From positions 38,060,001 to 38,124,000 of the forward strand of contig JAZBRS010000049.1 of assembly GCA_037176725.1 (NCBI GenBank): 64,000 bases of DNA, read 5' to 3'. Source of the DNA: Posidonia oceanica (taxonomy: Eukaryota > Streptophyta > Magnoliopsida > Alismatales > Posidoniaceae). The position numbers were made by a program, and so were the translations under genes. This document shows, piece after piece, positions 23,032 to 34,433 of this stretch (positions within the stretch are counted from its first letter, which is position 1; every line of letters starts with the position of its first letter). The notes beneath the pieces are model-generated. The model was not told the origin of the DNA. It searched no databases and saw nothing but the letters and a program-made list of their open reading frames with translations.

Positions 23032-23343
23032 CGCCAGTCATCATGGTGACAGTGCACGTCGCCGCTGTGCACAACGACGGTGCAAGTCGCCGCTCTAACT
23101 GGCGGCTAAGGCTGCTGCAGGCAAGCCAGACAGCGAGCTTAGCCGGCCGACCAAGCCATGCAAATGGCCATGAAACCTGCAAACAAGCATTTACGTAGAC
23201 AGATGGCATAACAAGGAACACATTCATGCAATCAAAATGAAAAAACGATGCCTGGGTCACGCGATACACCGGCGCATAGTTGGGCTTGGAGACTGTAAAA
23301 ATACACAGTCGAGTCGCCGCAGTGACTGGCGACACGACTGGTA
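23032..23343. repeat. GTCGCC/GGCGAC modules, distal group, 3' LTR of A
   Basis: Arms GTCGCC at about 23033 and 23061, degenerate partners, and a further GTCGCC...GGCGAC pair at about 23312-23337. The partner copy in the 5' LTR is at 33062-33370. Confidence 0.65.
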
Positions 23344-24364
23344 GTCCCCTGGTCAGAGTTCGGCGCCAAATCACACGCCGATGGCAGTGCTTAAAATCAA
23401 ACCGATGATCTGGGAAGCTCGATGGTGTTCCCAGGAACATGCAAATACATTCAGATACAAAAATGAGGCTCTGGATCGCCTCACCCACCTAATGGGTTTC
23501 CTTGCCGGTGGCCGATGCTTCCGGCAACCATGGAGGAGGCCGGGGAGCTTCGGAGCTTACGCATGGCTCATGGGAAGCTAGGTGGAGGTGAGACGAAGCT
23601 AAGGAAGCAAACGGAAACGAAAACAAACAATCGGATGTCCCCAACCGCTTTCCTCGCCGTCGACGGCCGTCCACAACGCCGTCCGGCCATGAGGGAGGCC
23701 GGGAGCACACACAGAGGCACTTGGGATGCTCGCGAGTAGCAGGGGGTGTTGGTGGCTGTCCGGCGGAGCTAACGGGCCACGTGCTCAAAGGCCGGACGGC
23801 CTTACACAGGCGTTGGAGCTTGCCGGAGCCAAGGTAGAAGAAGGTGTAAACGGCAAAAGCAAGTGTCAGAAATGCGGAAAAATGCATGAAAACAATTTAC
23901 TACCTACGAGGAGTAAAACCAAATACAAAAGGGAGAGATTACCTGAGCGGAGGCGGTCGTCTTCTCCAGCTCCGCTGAGACCCAACGGCGGCAAACTCGG
24001 AAGGCAGGGAGCGGGGGGTGGGGGGGCGTGGGGCTCTTGGAGGCACGAAACGCTCGGGAAAGGATTGCTCTCGCACAAGGAAGGGATTTGGATCGCTCTG
24101 GAGGTCGGTCGGGCTGTGAATCGTGTGAAGTCTGGTTGGGAAGTGTGATGGGTTCTCTGTTTTGATCGGTCGAGCTTGCCAGGTGGAGCGGACGTCGTCA
24201 AGCGGAGGGGATGGCAAGTAAGTGTGGCAGGGGTGGCAGAGGACGTGAAAGTCCTCTGGAGGGGACGGGGAGTAAGTGTGCAGAGGCCAGAGGTGATGGC
24301 GAGTTAGTGCTGCTGGTCGGTGGAGGAATGTGACAGTAGGGCACGTGCGGGAGTTTGAACAGGT

Positions 24365-24450
24365 CTCGAGTCGCCGCTCCACCTGGCGACAATGCATGTC
24401 GCCTCTGAGATAGGCGACAACACTTAGTCACCATTGGGATGGGTGACCGC
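24365..24450. repeat. GTCGCC/GGCGAC triple module, start-proximal, 3' LTR of A
   Basis: Three successive pairs: GTCGCC...GGCGAC, GTCGCC...GGCGAC, and GTCACC...GGTGAC. In the third pair both arms carry matching changes, so the pairing is kept. The copy in the 5' LTR (34350-34433) reads GTCGCC...GGCGAC in the third pair. Confidence 0.8.
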
Positions 24451-24719
24451 ACTGAATAGGGCCTGCTGCAGTAAAATCCACGCCCTTTCCTTGCAGTTGG
24501 GCTGCTATTGGGCTTTGGTCAGGTTTGAAGTTAGGGTTTAGGTTTGGGTTTAAGTTTTGGGTTTGGGATTGGGATTTGGGTTTGGGATTGGGATTTCGGT
24601 TTAGGTTTAGGGTTTTGGTGGGATTAGGTTGGGGTTTGGGTGGGATCCGCTAAGCCATGATCCAAGTAAGCCTCCAGAGAGATCTGCTGACGACTAGCTG
24701 CCAAAATGGGGTGTCTGCG

Positions 24720-24733
24720 GATGCCCCTTCGTG
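24720..24733 (-). promoter_or_regulatory. Candidate polypurine tract of element A
   Basis: On the minus strand GAAGGGGCA lies immediately upstream of the 3' LTR start, the expected site and composition for the plus-strand DNA primer in reverse transcription. Confidence 0.5.
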
Positions 24734-25192
24734 AGCAAGGTCAAGGATACCAAGGCCGCTGCTCAGGGTTGACAATGATACCCCGTCGAATCGGCAGGAG
24801 CACTGATGCTATTGGCGTGAGTCACTTATCCGGTGGACACACCGAAAGTCATGACTCATTGTCGCGGTACGAATACGAATGTAGATACTAGAATGCGATG
24901 CTAATGCAGATACGATACTTTCACTAATGCTCATTGCGCTGTACTCCGCTGGGGGGAACGCAGGCGATGCATGCGTGTGACGGTGTTATGGATGATGCAA
25001 TGCTGAGGGTCGCTGAGCCGCTCGACTCTAAGCGACGAAGATGCGGGTCACTGAGCCACCTGGCTCTTGGTGACGGTGCTGTGCACTGAGCGGTGTATGG
25101 CTCTAGCACAAGGGTGCCATTCACTGAGCTCTGCTCTGAGCGAAGGCGATGCAGATGCTAAGTATGAGATGTTGGGGTTGTGCATGCGATAT

Positions 25193-25915
25193 CGAGCACG
25201 TAACGCCAAGGAAGCGATCCTAGCCGCGCACTACCGCGAGTGTCATCTTCAGATGGCAGGCTTCAGAGAGCTACGGGTGTTGAAGATACCACCTTGAGCA
25301 ATATGCGGAACCAGGGGTTCGATTCCTAGGCATGCAATGCCAGGGAATGCGGAATGCGGAATGCGGGAGTTGGTGTGATGACTACGCGGAGTATAACAGC
25401 GCAATGAGAATGCAGTGTAATGCAATGTAATGCGATGCAATGTGATGCAAATGGAGTGTAGTGTAGTGTATATACTATGCGATGTGATGTGGAGCATGCG
25501 ATGCTAAGAAAGTGATCCTGGCCGTGCATTACCGCGGGTATCATCCTAAGCGGGCAAGCTACGTAGAGCTGCGGGTACTGAGGACGCTACCTTAAGCTAC
25601 ACATGGGACCAGGGGTTCGATTTCTAAGCACGCAACGCCGGGGTGAGGTGAAAATGCGATGCAAACATGCGATGCAATGTGATGCAATGTAAAGTGATGC
25701 AAATGGGGTGTAGTGCAGTGTATATATTATGCGATGTGGAGCATGCGATGCCAAGAAAGCGATCTTGGCCATGCACTTCCGTGGGTGTCATCCTAAGCAG
25801 GCAAGCTACGTAGAGCTACGGGTACTGAGGACGCTACCTTGAGCAACACACGGGACCAGGGATTCGATTTCTAAGCACGCAACGCCGGGGTGAGGTGAAA
25901 ATGCGATGCTAGTGC
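25193..25915. repeat. 250-300 bp tandem repeat, about 2.6 copies
   Basis: Copies start at about 25193, 25492 and 25739 with GAGCATGCGATGCYAAGAAAG-like openings. Each contains CGCTACCTTGAG and CCAGGGGTTCGATTC blocks, then ATGCRATGC-rich filler containing shorter ATGTRATGCAA repeats. The third copy is partial. Confidence 0.8.
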
Positions 25916-26040
25916 TGCCTCTACTGGGGACACATGTAAGGTATGTGATGGCATGTAATTAGATGCTGTGATATGCAACAGAATGTTAAGCAATACATTG
26001 AGACGCTATATGACAAAAGGCAAGGCTAAGGGGTGTGATA

Positions 26041-26228
26041 AGTTGACGGACTCATCACCGGATAGTTGAGGATATTAGCCCGAGGAGTTAACGGACTCAT
26101 CATTGGATAGTTAGGATTATCGGCCCTATGAGGAGTTAACGGACTCATCACCGGATAGTTGGGGATTATCGGCACTATGAGGAGTTAACGGACTCATCAC
26201 CAGATAGTTAGGAATTATCGACCCACGA
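26041..26228. repeat. About 49-bp minisatellite, four copies
   Basis: Units open with GTTAACGGACTCATCACC, followed by GGATAGTTAGGATTATCGG. The layout parallels the array at 26540, so both likely share an ancestral unit. Confidence 0.8.
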
Positions 26229-26539
26229 GACAATACCAGAGGGTAGCAAAGATGCCCCTGGTATCGAGAGCGATGACAGGCCAGCGAGTCTGTCAGGCAA
26301 GAGAGGTGATGACAAGTTGGATGACTTGTAACCACAGATGCAAATGCAAAGGGAATACCGCACCCGAAGGTGCGGCAGAGGTCCGTAGATGCTCCCGTGA
26401 CAGTTGGGGATGTCAGCCCGGATGCAGATGACAATGTGCTACCACAGGACAGCAATAAAGATGCCCTTGGTATCGGACGGAAGATACCAAGGGACAGTCG
26501 AAGTGCCCTTGGCATTGAGATGCAGAGTGGAGACAAAAT

Positions 26540-26925
26540 TAACATGTTTGCCAACCGAGTAGTTAGGGGTACCAACCCGTGCAGAAATTTTGACGGGCGT
26601 CAACCGAGCAGTTAAGGCTGCTAGCCCGTGTAGACATTTTGACGGACGTCAACCGGGCAGTTAGAACTGCCTGCCCGCGTAGACATTTTGACGGGCGTCA
26701 ACCGAGCATTAGGGTTGCCAGCTCGCATAGACATTTTGACCGGCGTCAACCGGACAGTTAGGACTGCCAGCCCGCGTAGACATTTTGACAGGCGTCAATC
26801 AAGCAGTTAGGGCTGCCAGCCCGTGTAGACATTTTGACGGGCGTTAACCGGGTAGTTAGGACTGTCAGCCTGTGTAGACATTTTGATGGACGTTAACTGA
26901 GCAGTTAGGGCTGCCAGCCCGATGT
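26540..26925. repeat. About 49-bp minisatellite with nested dyads, about 7-8 copies
   Basis: TAGACATTTTGAC recurs about every 49 bases (about 26587 to 26880). Each unit has three dyads: TTGACGGGCGTCAA, GGCAGTTAGGACTGCC, and an outer CGGGC...GCCCG that encloses the second. In several copies paired positions change together (for example CCGAGCA with GCTCG). Confidence 0.85.
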
Positions 26926-28391
26926 TGATGGATGGATGTAAGGGAGCTGTGAGAAATGCAGGCGAAAATGCAAGAAATGCAAGGACGGATGCAAGGAATG
27001 CAAGGAAAGTGCGATGAATGCGAATGGAAAAATAAGGATGTAAGAAAGAAAGCGGAGACCCATCGTGGTGGGTGTGCAATGGTCTCAAAGCGGGCATGCG
27101 ATGTAATGCCATAGAGTGGCAAAAAATGAACATGTCGGTCATCATGAACCACCCAATGCGGTGGGTGGCCAAAACTGGAAAAGCGCGGAGCCTCTGAGCG
27201 AGGGTCATGCAAAAGTGCTCGTTCTTGACTCTGATTTTCGAAAACGGGGAGAAAAGGAAGATAGATTATTATGGCAATTATTGTGTTTTTGTGGCTTCGG
27301 ATTTAAAGCAGTTGTTTGGCGAGAGGATGCTTCTGCACTTCCTGATTTTGGAGATTCTCGATTCTCGAGTAATGCCATGTCGAGTTGTGGTTAGTGGCTC
27401 TCATTCTCACTCTTGGTTCGGGATGAGGCCTCAGCTTTGTAGTGTATAGCTTTTGGCTGCATGTAGGTAGCAGAAACATCGATGTAGCTTCATAGCCTCC
27501 GTCTTAAATCCTTGGGGACCGACTACCGCTTTTGACGCTCTCGGATTGATTTTTCTTTTTCCCCTCATGAGTGACTGGACTTGCATCTAGCCCGCCAGGG
27601 AAGTAGAGTTGTTGCTTGCATGAGGGATTGGAGCGTGCTGCTGCGCTCGGAGGGTGGGGCCAGGTCCTCCTGATGATGTTTCCTGTGCAGTTGGCAATGT
27701 GGTGCTTGGAGTTGGAGGTTGAGGCGGCTTTGGTGTTTGTTCGTGTCACTCCTCTCATGGGCGTCTTCTTTCTTCAACTTCTTTCTTCATTTTTCTTTAA
27801 TGCCCAGAATGCATATCATGCCATTTCTTTTCTTTTTGCTCACATGATCTCAATTCTTTTGGATATGCATTTGCTTCGCCCTCTTGGGATAGTGGTCCCT
27901 GATGGGGCATTAAGAGTTCAACTGGTCAGTGTACACCTTCAGCCTGTTGTGTGTACAGGCGGCCTCTGCCTATGCTCTAGTCTGCTTTGGTCCTCACCAT
28001 GTCTGGTGGACTCTCTTGATTGGATAGATCTCGCTCTTGGAGTTTCGCACTCAGCGAGATTCTCTGTTCTGCTCTAAGTTTCACACTGTGGTCACATGCA
28101 ATGAGATGGTGCTACTCGGGTGAGTACTGCCTGGGACAGTTGATATTTGACATTCTCTCGGCGCTACTTGTTGTCCGAAGCCGATTTTTGGATTTATGCA
28201 AATTTTTATGGGTTTTTGCATTTTTAGAAAAGGGACAAGCATATTTTTGGGATTTTCCATGAGTTTTGTATTTTTATGTTTTTGGTTTTTTGGGAGAAAG
28301 ACATAAAATAAAAAACAACGGAGAAGGAAAGTATGTTCATGTTGTTCTTTAATATTTTGATCTTTTTTTGTTTGTTTGTTTTTTTTTTGGG

Positions 28392-28550
28392 ATTTTCTAG
28401 AATGCAAGAAAATGAAATGTGCATGCAGGAAATGGAAGTGCATGTTTTTGGTTTTTTTGCATATATTGATTTTTATGTTTTATGTATTTTCTAGGATGCA
28501 AGAAAATGAAATGTGCATGCAAGAAATGGAAGTGCATGTTTTTGGGTTTT
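28392..28550. repeat. 94-bp period duplication
   Basis: The block ATTTTCTAGRATGCAAGAAA to GTGCATGTTTTTGG occurs at about 28392-28451 and 28486-28546 with few changes. Confidence 0.8.
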
Positions 28551-28675
28551 CCGTGATTTTATATTTTTTTATCGTTTTCTGATAAGGCGAGAAAACGTAA
28601 AAACAAAACGAAAAGAAATGAAAAGACAATACAGGAAACAAAAGAAAGGTAAGAGGGACTTACCTATCAGCAACC

Positions 28676-31155
28676 TTAGGATGGAGGTGCTGGGTCCGTT
28701 CCTATGCTGCTGGTGCTGTCGGCGGGATCCGCTGGGATGACCGGCGACGCTGTAGGGTCCATTGATGGCAGTGCCGGGAGCACTGGAGCTGCTAGGGTTG
28801 AGGGAGATATGGACATGGATGGTGCTGCGATTGAGTTTGTTAGTGATGTTGCCGCTGCATCTTCGAGCGTCCCCCGGGCAAGCTGGGAAAGGTGAGAAGA
28901 GGAGCTTGCGCCGATGGGATCGGAAGGATCCACTAGGGCGGAGCTGGACTTAGAAAGGACCGGGGTAAGGGAGAAGACCCCCGAGGTTCTGACATCTTAG
29001 GAGCCTACAGGCTCGGAAGAGGAAGGGTCGGCTACACTAGGGTGTGCGAGTGCTGGTGCATGTGTCGGTGTAGGTGCTGCCTCTTGAGCGACAACGCTGA
29101 TGATCTTTCGATCGATCAGGCGGTGAATGGCATCCAGTAAAGTGAGGCAGTCATCTGTCGAGTGTCCCGTGGCCCGATGGAAACTGCAGAACTGATCCGT
29201 GTTATGCCACCGTGGAGGGGGATTCGATGATAGATGAACAGTCGGGAGTCTCAGGAGTGACTCAACCTGGGAAAAGATGACACTCAAAGGCTCAGCTAGA
29301 GGAGTGTAATCGCATTCGGCGCGATGAGGTCGTCTTTGCCCTGGTTGGAGTCCCTGCCGAGCTGGTGCGACGTGATGCACTGGCTCGACGGTGGCAGTGT
29401 GTGCAAGATTATGTGCGTAATCTAGCGTAATAGAGTATGGCTGACTCGCTGCATTGGCAGGCTCTGCTAGAGATTCGACGTAAGCGACGACGTGCTGTTC
29501 GGAGTAGCCAGTGGTGGAGTCGTTGCTGTTGTTGTTGCTGCAGCGGTTGCTGCTGCTGGAGGGGTTGTTGGCCTGCCTAGCCATTGTAGAAAGTGCAAGG
29601 AAATTCCCACTTTGCAGTGAGCTTTCCACGAGGGCGCCAGCTCTAATCATCGATGTGTAACTAGCGACTGGTTGGATGGATAGCAAGGTCCCAGTCGCTG
29701 GCTGCGCCCCCTGATGATAATCTCGATAGATTCCTCGTCTGAGGGCCTATCTCTGACCTGGACGGCTAAGGAACTCCAGTGACCGACATATTCCTTGAAT
29801 GGCTCATGGGGCCTCTGCCGGATAGTGACAAGATCCTTTCGCTTGGGGATTAAGTCGAGGTTGAAGGAGTACTGCTCGCTGAACGCCTGGGAAAGATCCT
29901 TCCAAGTCTGGATCGCGGCCATGTCAAGGGAAGTGAACCACTTGAGCGCGGGGCCGGTCAGACTCTTCTGGAACAGGCGGATCAGGAGCCTTTCGTCAGC
30001 CTGAAGCTGAGCGAGGTCTTCGCAGTGTGCCCTCAGATGCGAGATGGGGTAGCCTCTACCGTTGTACTTTTCAAATTCCAGGATACGGAATTTCGAAGGG
30101 AGTGTGGCCTCTGGAAAGTAGTAGAGGTCCTGGAATTGGTGGGACTGGTGGTCCGTGTCTTGCACTTGAGGAAGCGCTCTTTCTAGATCACCCATCTTGG
30201 CAAGGAGGGCGTCAGAAACTGCTACTGGCGATGATTGTGCAGCTGCGGCAGGGAAAGCGTATGCTGTATGGGTCACGCGAAAGTGCTCCTCCGGATCCAC
30301 CATCACGCCACCTGGTGTCGAGGCGTGAGGGCCAACATACCCATGCAGGGGTGGAAAGTATTGTGGCATGCATGCTGGGGTCTGAACCTGATGCAAAGGG
30401 GATGAATAGATTGTATGCTGTGCAGTGTAAGGTGCAGTGCGTGGGAGCAGCAGCTGTTGCACCGGCACGGCCCCGGGTAACGGGCTCTAAGGGTGCTGTG
30501 CTCTTGCCAATCCAAGGGACTGGCCACCAAGTGATGGAGTAGCATGTAGTGGATGGTGCTGTGTAAATGCAGGAGGCAGATAAGGTGCCCGCATCACTGA
30601 AGCTGTGAGGAGCTGGGGCGATGGCAAGGGCGGAGAAGTAGTGTGGTGAGCCTACAGAGTTATAGTGGGATGCACCGGAACCTCAAAGGTCGGAAGGAAA
30701 GAGTGGACCGTAGTCGGGTCGAGTGCAAAAGCCATGCCTCGCAACCTCTCGGCCTTAGCCAACAAACATCGTGCTCGAGAGGCAGTGGACTCGTCGACCG
30801 ACAGGCCGGGGTGCAAAGGGGTGTCCGACAAAGGGGGCACGGAAACAGAGAAGTCAACAGGGGGAGACCCTATGACAGAAACAGCCGCAGAGGACTGAAT
30901 TTCTGAGATGGGAAGGCTCTGGGAAGGGACGAAAGGTGACGCTCCTAGAGCCTGATTGACGGTCACCGTGGTTGCCTCGGTGACGAGCTCTAGATCAACT
31001 TGGGTCTGCCCTTGTTCCAGATAAAGGGGTTGGGAAGTCTCCTGCACCAGAAGCGGGGAAGAGATAGCAGGTGTCAAAGCAAGGGAAGGAGGGACTGAAA
31101 TCAGGATCTCCTTCGATGCCAAAGAGGAAGAAGGCTCGTCGGTTTCCTGGGCCAT
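28676..31155 (-). pseudogene. gag of element A, broken
   Basis: Gag would form the particle that packages the element RNA. The start is placed at MAQ (31155) because element C has the same MAQ...EPS start in a similar context. The N-terminal Ser/Pro-rich part is open to a stop near 30652. The core (30468-29647) has FEKYNGRGYPISHL, ADERLLIRLFQKSLTGPAL, WFTSLD, EQYSFNLDLIP and YVGHWSSLA, typical of the plant retrotransposon gag domain. A shift near 29680 leads to the C-terminal part (to 28997) with a modified zinc knuckle, CSFHRATGHSTDDC (H in place of the second C, usual in this lineage). After a stop the frame continues as a Ser/Pro/Ala-rich tail to 28676. At least two stops and one frameshift are present. 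No pol follows. Confidence 0.85.
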
Positions 31156-32240
31156 AACGGACCGCGAGCGAGTGTGAATGGATCTGCGGCTGAGAGCAGA
31201 GATACGAGACCTAAGACGAGCTATTGTCGGAGGCGATGGATAGCTCGAAGACAAAGGTGGGGGACGCTCGAGTTTCTGGATGAGGATCTCGCGCCTATTT
31301 GCGGACAGGAAAAAACAACAAAGGCGTTAGGGGATGGATGCAATGCAAGTTATTAGGGTGGCATGAATGGCACACATGCAGATGAATGACCTATTATGCG
31401 CTCTCTCGCCATGCATGTCCTAATTAGGCTGCCTACTAGGACTCGCTCATGGGTATGGGTTTATTGACTCAGGTCAGAAAAAGTAGGTCCCCGTCTGAAT
31501 CCTGGCCAAAGCTCAGACAAACGACGAGTGGTGCGTTAGGAGCCTCGACCCTAGCAAAGCATGGATTGTACCCTCTACTAACACCGACACGACCCTTGAC
31601 AAGGGAGGATAGACTGACCAACTCGTCCCACGCCAAAGCGATGGAACAAGAGACCGAGACTGTCCTTCTCAGACTAAGTGGGTGGACTCAGAGAGGAGAA
31701 GAATGCATGCTTTCTAAATGCTCAATCATGCAAGGATGTTGTTAAGTGTTTTACTTGCATTTTATTTAGCCAAAGGGGAAGAATTGCAAGTATGGCTCTA
31801 GTTATGCTTAAGTTTTATTGTTTGACTTTATTTATTGCTTTTAAATTAAGCCGAAGGGAAGCAAGTGTGTCTCTAATATCCTAAGCATGGCATATGCAAA
31901 AGGGAAAGAAACATAGAGTCATGGCATGCAAGCGATCATACAACAATGCAAAAGGCATGTGCATGGCATGTGCAAGCGTTGTATGCATGATGGTGAAAGG
32001 AAACATTCATCACATCAAAAGGCATGTATGCATTGCATGTGCTTGTGGGGTGGCATAGCATTTGTGTACAACAAAACATTCACCACTCAAAAGGCATGCA
32101 TTATTGCGTCAAGCAAGTATTTAGACATGGCATTAAGCAAGGAATAAAGCATGCATAAGCAAACAGGCAAGCATACAAGGCAAGCACAAGCAGAAAAACC
32201 ACGCAAGCAAAAAAGCCAAAACGAAAGTCGAAGTCTAAAA
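31156..32240 (-). other. 5' leader of element A
   Basis: Non-coding DNA between primer site and gag. The gag-proximal half (about 31330-31800) is strongly conserved with C (about 50890-51300) and with the right-end leader at 63560-64000. Shared blocks include GTCGTGTCGGTGTTAGTA and TCTCCTCTGAGTCCACCCA (minus sense). The PBS-proximal half matches B at 35458-35710. A pyrimidine-rich run ending CAAATAG (about 31295) is a possible splice acceptor. Confidence 0.6.
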
Positions 32241-32258
32241 TCCCTAGCGGAGTCGCCA
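32241..32258 (-). promoter_or_regulatory. Primer binding site of element A (tRNA-Arg type)
   Basis: On the minus strand TGGCGACTCCGCTAGGGA, two bases from the LTR end. From memory, the 3' end of plant tRNA-Arg(ACG) plus CCA calls for TGGCGACTCCACTGGGGA, so 16 of 18 match. Confidence 0.8.
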
Positions 32259-33061
32259 GTTGTCATAACCACGTCTCAAACCGCGATGTCGTAATCGACC
32301 GGCACAGGCAAAAAAATGAGAGGTCACAGAGAACGGCGAAGGAAAACAAAAGATAAAGCAAAAACTGAGTCGCCACCTAGTTTATTAAATCGGAAGACGA
32401 GGAAAATCAGAGAAAGCATAAAAAACATGCAAATGCATGCAATGTTATGCAAAAATATGACTCGTGCCTAGGATAAGGGCATAATGGTCATTGCGGGCCA
32501 AGAGAAAGGGCAAGGACTCCTGTTACGTACGGGGACGGTGTTAGGCACCCCAGATACGCCTGGAATCGGTCTTTCTAGGCTTTTCGCTCGCATATGCGGG
32601 AATGTCGGCAATGCTTGCTTTTAACTGTACGCCCGTAGGCGATAATGCTATGCCATGATGAATGCTTTAACATTCTTTAAATGTCTAAATGCCATGAATG
32701 CTTTAAATGTCAAGATACATGATGGAAATTAAATGTGCAATCTATGTGCTCAGTAGCGCTGCCAGTATTCTGAACCGGGCGTACCTCGGTTCATAAGAAC
32801 TCCATACAGTAAGCATCATCACCCTAGATGCAATGCAGGCGCGAAACAAAACGTCGGGGGAAAACTATGCAAATGCAAAGAGGTGGCATGCAACATGTAT
32901 TTATAAGTTATGCAAAACTTAGCAAAACCATGCAAAAAGACTAAACAAAGTTGAAATGCTATTATGCGACGACAATCAAAGTAGGGAAACAAAACCAAAG
33001 TGATACAAGTCGCGAACAAGGCGGCATCCAAGGGCTCAGTCCACTGTCAGGAGCTTGGTCT

Positions 33062-33370
33062 GAGTCGCCGGTCATTATGGTGACAATGCATGTCACCGCT
33101 GTGCGCAGTGACGGTGCAAGTCGCCTCTCTAATTGGCAGCCAAGGCTGCTGCAGGCAAGCTAGAAAGCAAGCTTTGCCAGCCGACCAAGCCATGCAAACA
33201 GCCGTGAAACCTGCAAACAAGCATTCACATAGATAGATGGCATAACAAGGAACACATTCATGCAATCAAAATGAAAAAATGATGCCTGGGTCACACGATA
33301 CACTGGTGCAAAGTCAGGCTTGGAGACTGTAAAAATACATAGTCGAGTTGCCGTAGTGACTAGCGACACG
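33062..33370. repeat. GTCGCC/GGCGAC modules, distal group, 5' LTR of A
   Basis: Equivalent of 23032-23343. A GTCGCCG arm lies at about 33065, GTCGCC at about 33120, and a decayed pair GTTGCC...AGCGAC at about 33344-33368. Confidence 0.6.
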
Positions 33371-34349
33371 ACCGACAGTCCCTTGGCCGGAGTTCGGTGC
33401 CAAATCACGCGCCGATGGTGGTGCCTAAAATCAAACCGATGATCTGGGAAGCTTGACGGCGTTCCCAGGAACATGCACATACATTCAGATTAAAAAATGA
33501 GGCTCTGGATCGCCCCACCCATCTAATGGGTTTCCTTGCCGGCGGCCATGGAGGAGGCCGGGGAGCTTTGGAGCTTACGCACGGCTCACGGGAAGCTAAG
33601 TGGAGGTGAGACGAAGCTAAGGAAGCAAACGAAAATGAAAACAAACAACCGGATGTCCCCAACCGCTTTTCTCGCTTTCGACGGCCGTCCACGACGCCAT
33701 CCGGCCACGAGGGAAGCTGGGAGCGCACACGGAGGCACTTGGGATGCTCGCGAGTAGTGGGGGGTGTTGGTGGCTGTTTGGTAGAGCTAACGGGCCACGT
33801 GCTCAAAGGCCGGATGGCCTCACACGGGCGTCAGAGCTAACCGGAGCCGAGGGAGAAGAAAGTGTAAATGGAAAAAGCAAGTGCCAAAAACATAGGAAAA
33901 TGCATGAAATCATCCACTACCTACGAGGAGTAAAACCAAATACAAAAGGGAGAGATTACTTGAGCGGAGGTGGTCGTCTTCTCCAGCTCCGGCGAGACCC
34001 AATGGCGGCAAACTCTAAAGGCGGCGAGCGGGAGGGGCTCTCGGAGGCATGGAACGCTTGGGGAAGGATCGCTCTCGCACAAGGAAGGGATTTGGATTGC
34101 TCTGGAGGTCGGTCGGGCTGTGAATTGTGTGAAGTCTGGTTGGGAAGTGTGATGGGTTCTCTGTTTTGATCGGCCGAGCTTATTAGGCGGAGGGGACGGT
34201 GAGTAAGTGTGGCAGGGGTGGCAGAGGACGCAAAAGTCCTTCGGAGGGGACGGGGAGTAAGTGTGTAGGGGCCGGAGGTGATGGCGAGTTAGTGCTGTAG
34301 GTCAGTGGAGGAAGGTGACGGCGGGGCGCGCGCGGGAGTTCGAACGGGT

Positions 34350-34433
34350 CTCGAGTCGTCACTCCACATGGCGACAATGCACGTCGCCTCTGAGATAGGC
34401 AACAACACTTAGTCGCCGCTGGAACGGGCGACC
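34350..34433. repeat. GTCGCC/GGCGAC triple module, start-proximal, 5' LTR of A
   Basis: Three pairs in a row: GTCGTC...GGCGAC, GTCGCC...GGCAAC and GTCGCC...GGCGAC. It sits about 1 kb from the distal group. Confidence 0.8.

Larger units (their letters stand above)
22440..24719 (-). repeat. 3' LTR of element A, missing its terminal end
   Basis: Aligns along its length with 32440-34727. It starts (right side) as CGCAGACACCCC, a decayed form of TGTnnACACCCC, and loses homology at about 22440, so about 180 bp of the LTR end are deleted. It carries a telomere-like GGGTTTAGG/GGGATTGGG tract (24530-24650), GTCGCC-type modules, GC-rich DNA, a donor match at 23937-23945 and the conserved 3' block (22465-22620). 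Confidence 0.85.
24734..28660 (-). other. Long non-coding 3' region of element A
   Basis: It lies between the gag end and the 3' LTR, where a complete relative would have pol plus a 3' UTR. I find no pol motif in any frame. About 24990-25140 holds GGTCGCTGAGCC...GCGAC and GGTCACTGAGCC...GGTGAC dyads. About 27100-28380 is unrecognised mixed sequence. Hypervariable, tandem-repeat-rich 3' regions are known for Tat/Ogre elements and have been proposed as satellite seeds. Confidence 0.6.

Noticed and set aside
23489..24397. Overlapping 130-150 codon ORFs on both strands as genes
   Set aside because: They lie in the GC-rich zone of the A LTR; the copy at 33405-34437 has different open frames, as expected for non-coding DNA.
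24530..24650. Interstitial telomere remnant
   Set aside because: Degenerate, found at the same place in several LTRs, so it belongs to the LTR and is not a chromosome-end relic.
25300..25340. tRNA gene suggested by a B-box-like GGTTCGATTCC
   Set aside because: No A box, no acceptor stem or cloverleaf, and the sequence recurs as part of the 250-300 bp tandem repeat.
27116..28077. Plus-strand ORFs in the 3' region of A as an antisense accessory gene
   Set aside because: No recognisable motif, several overlapping frames of similar length, none conserved with C.
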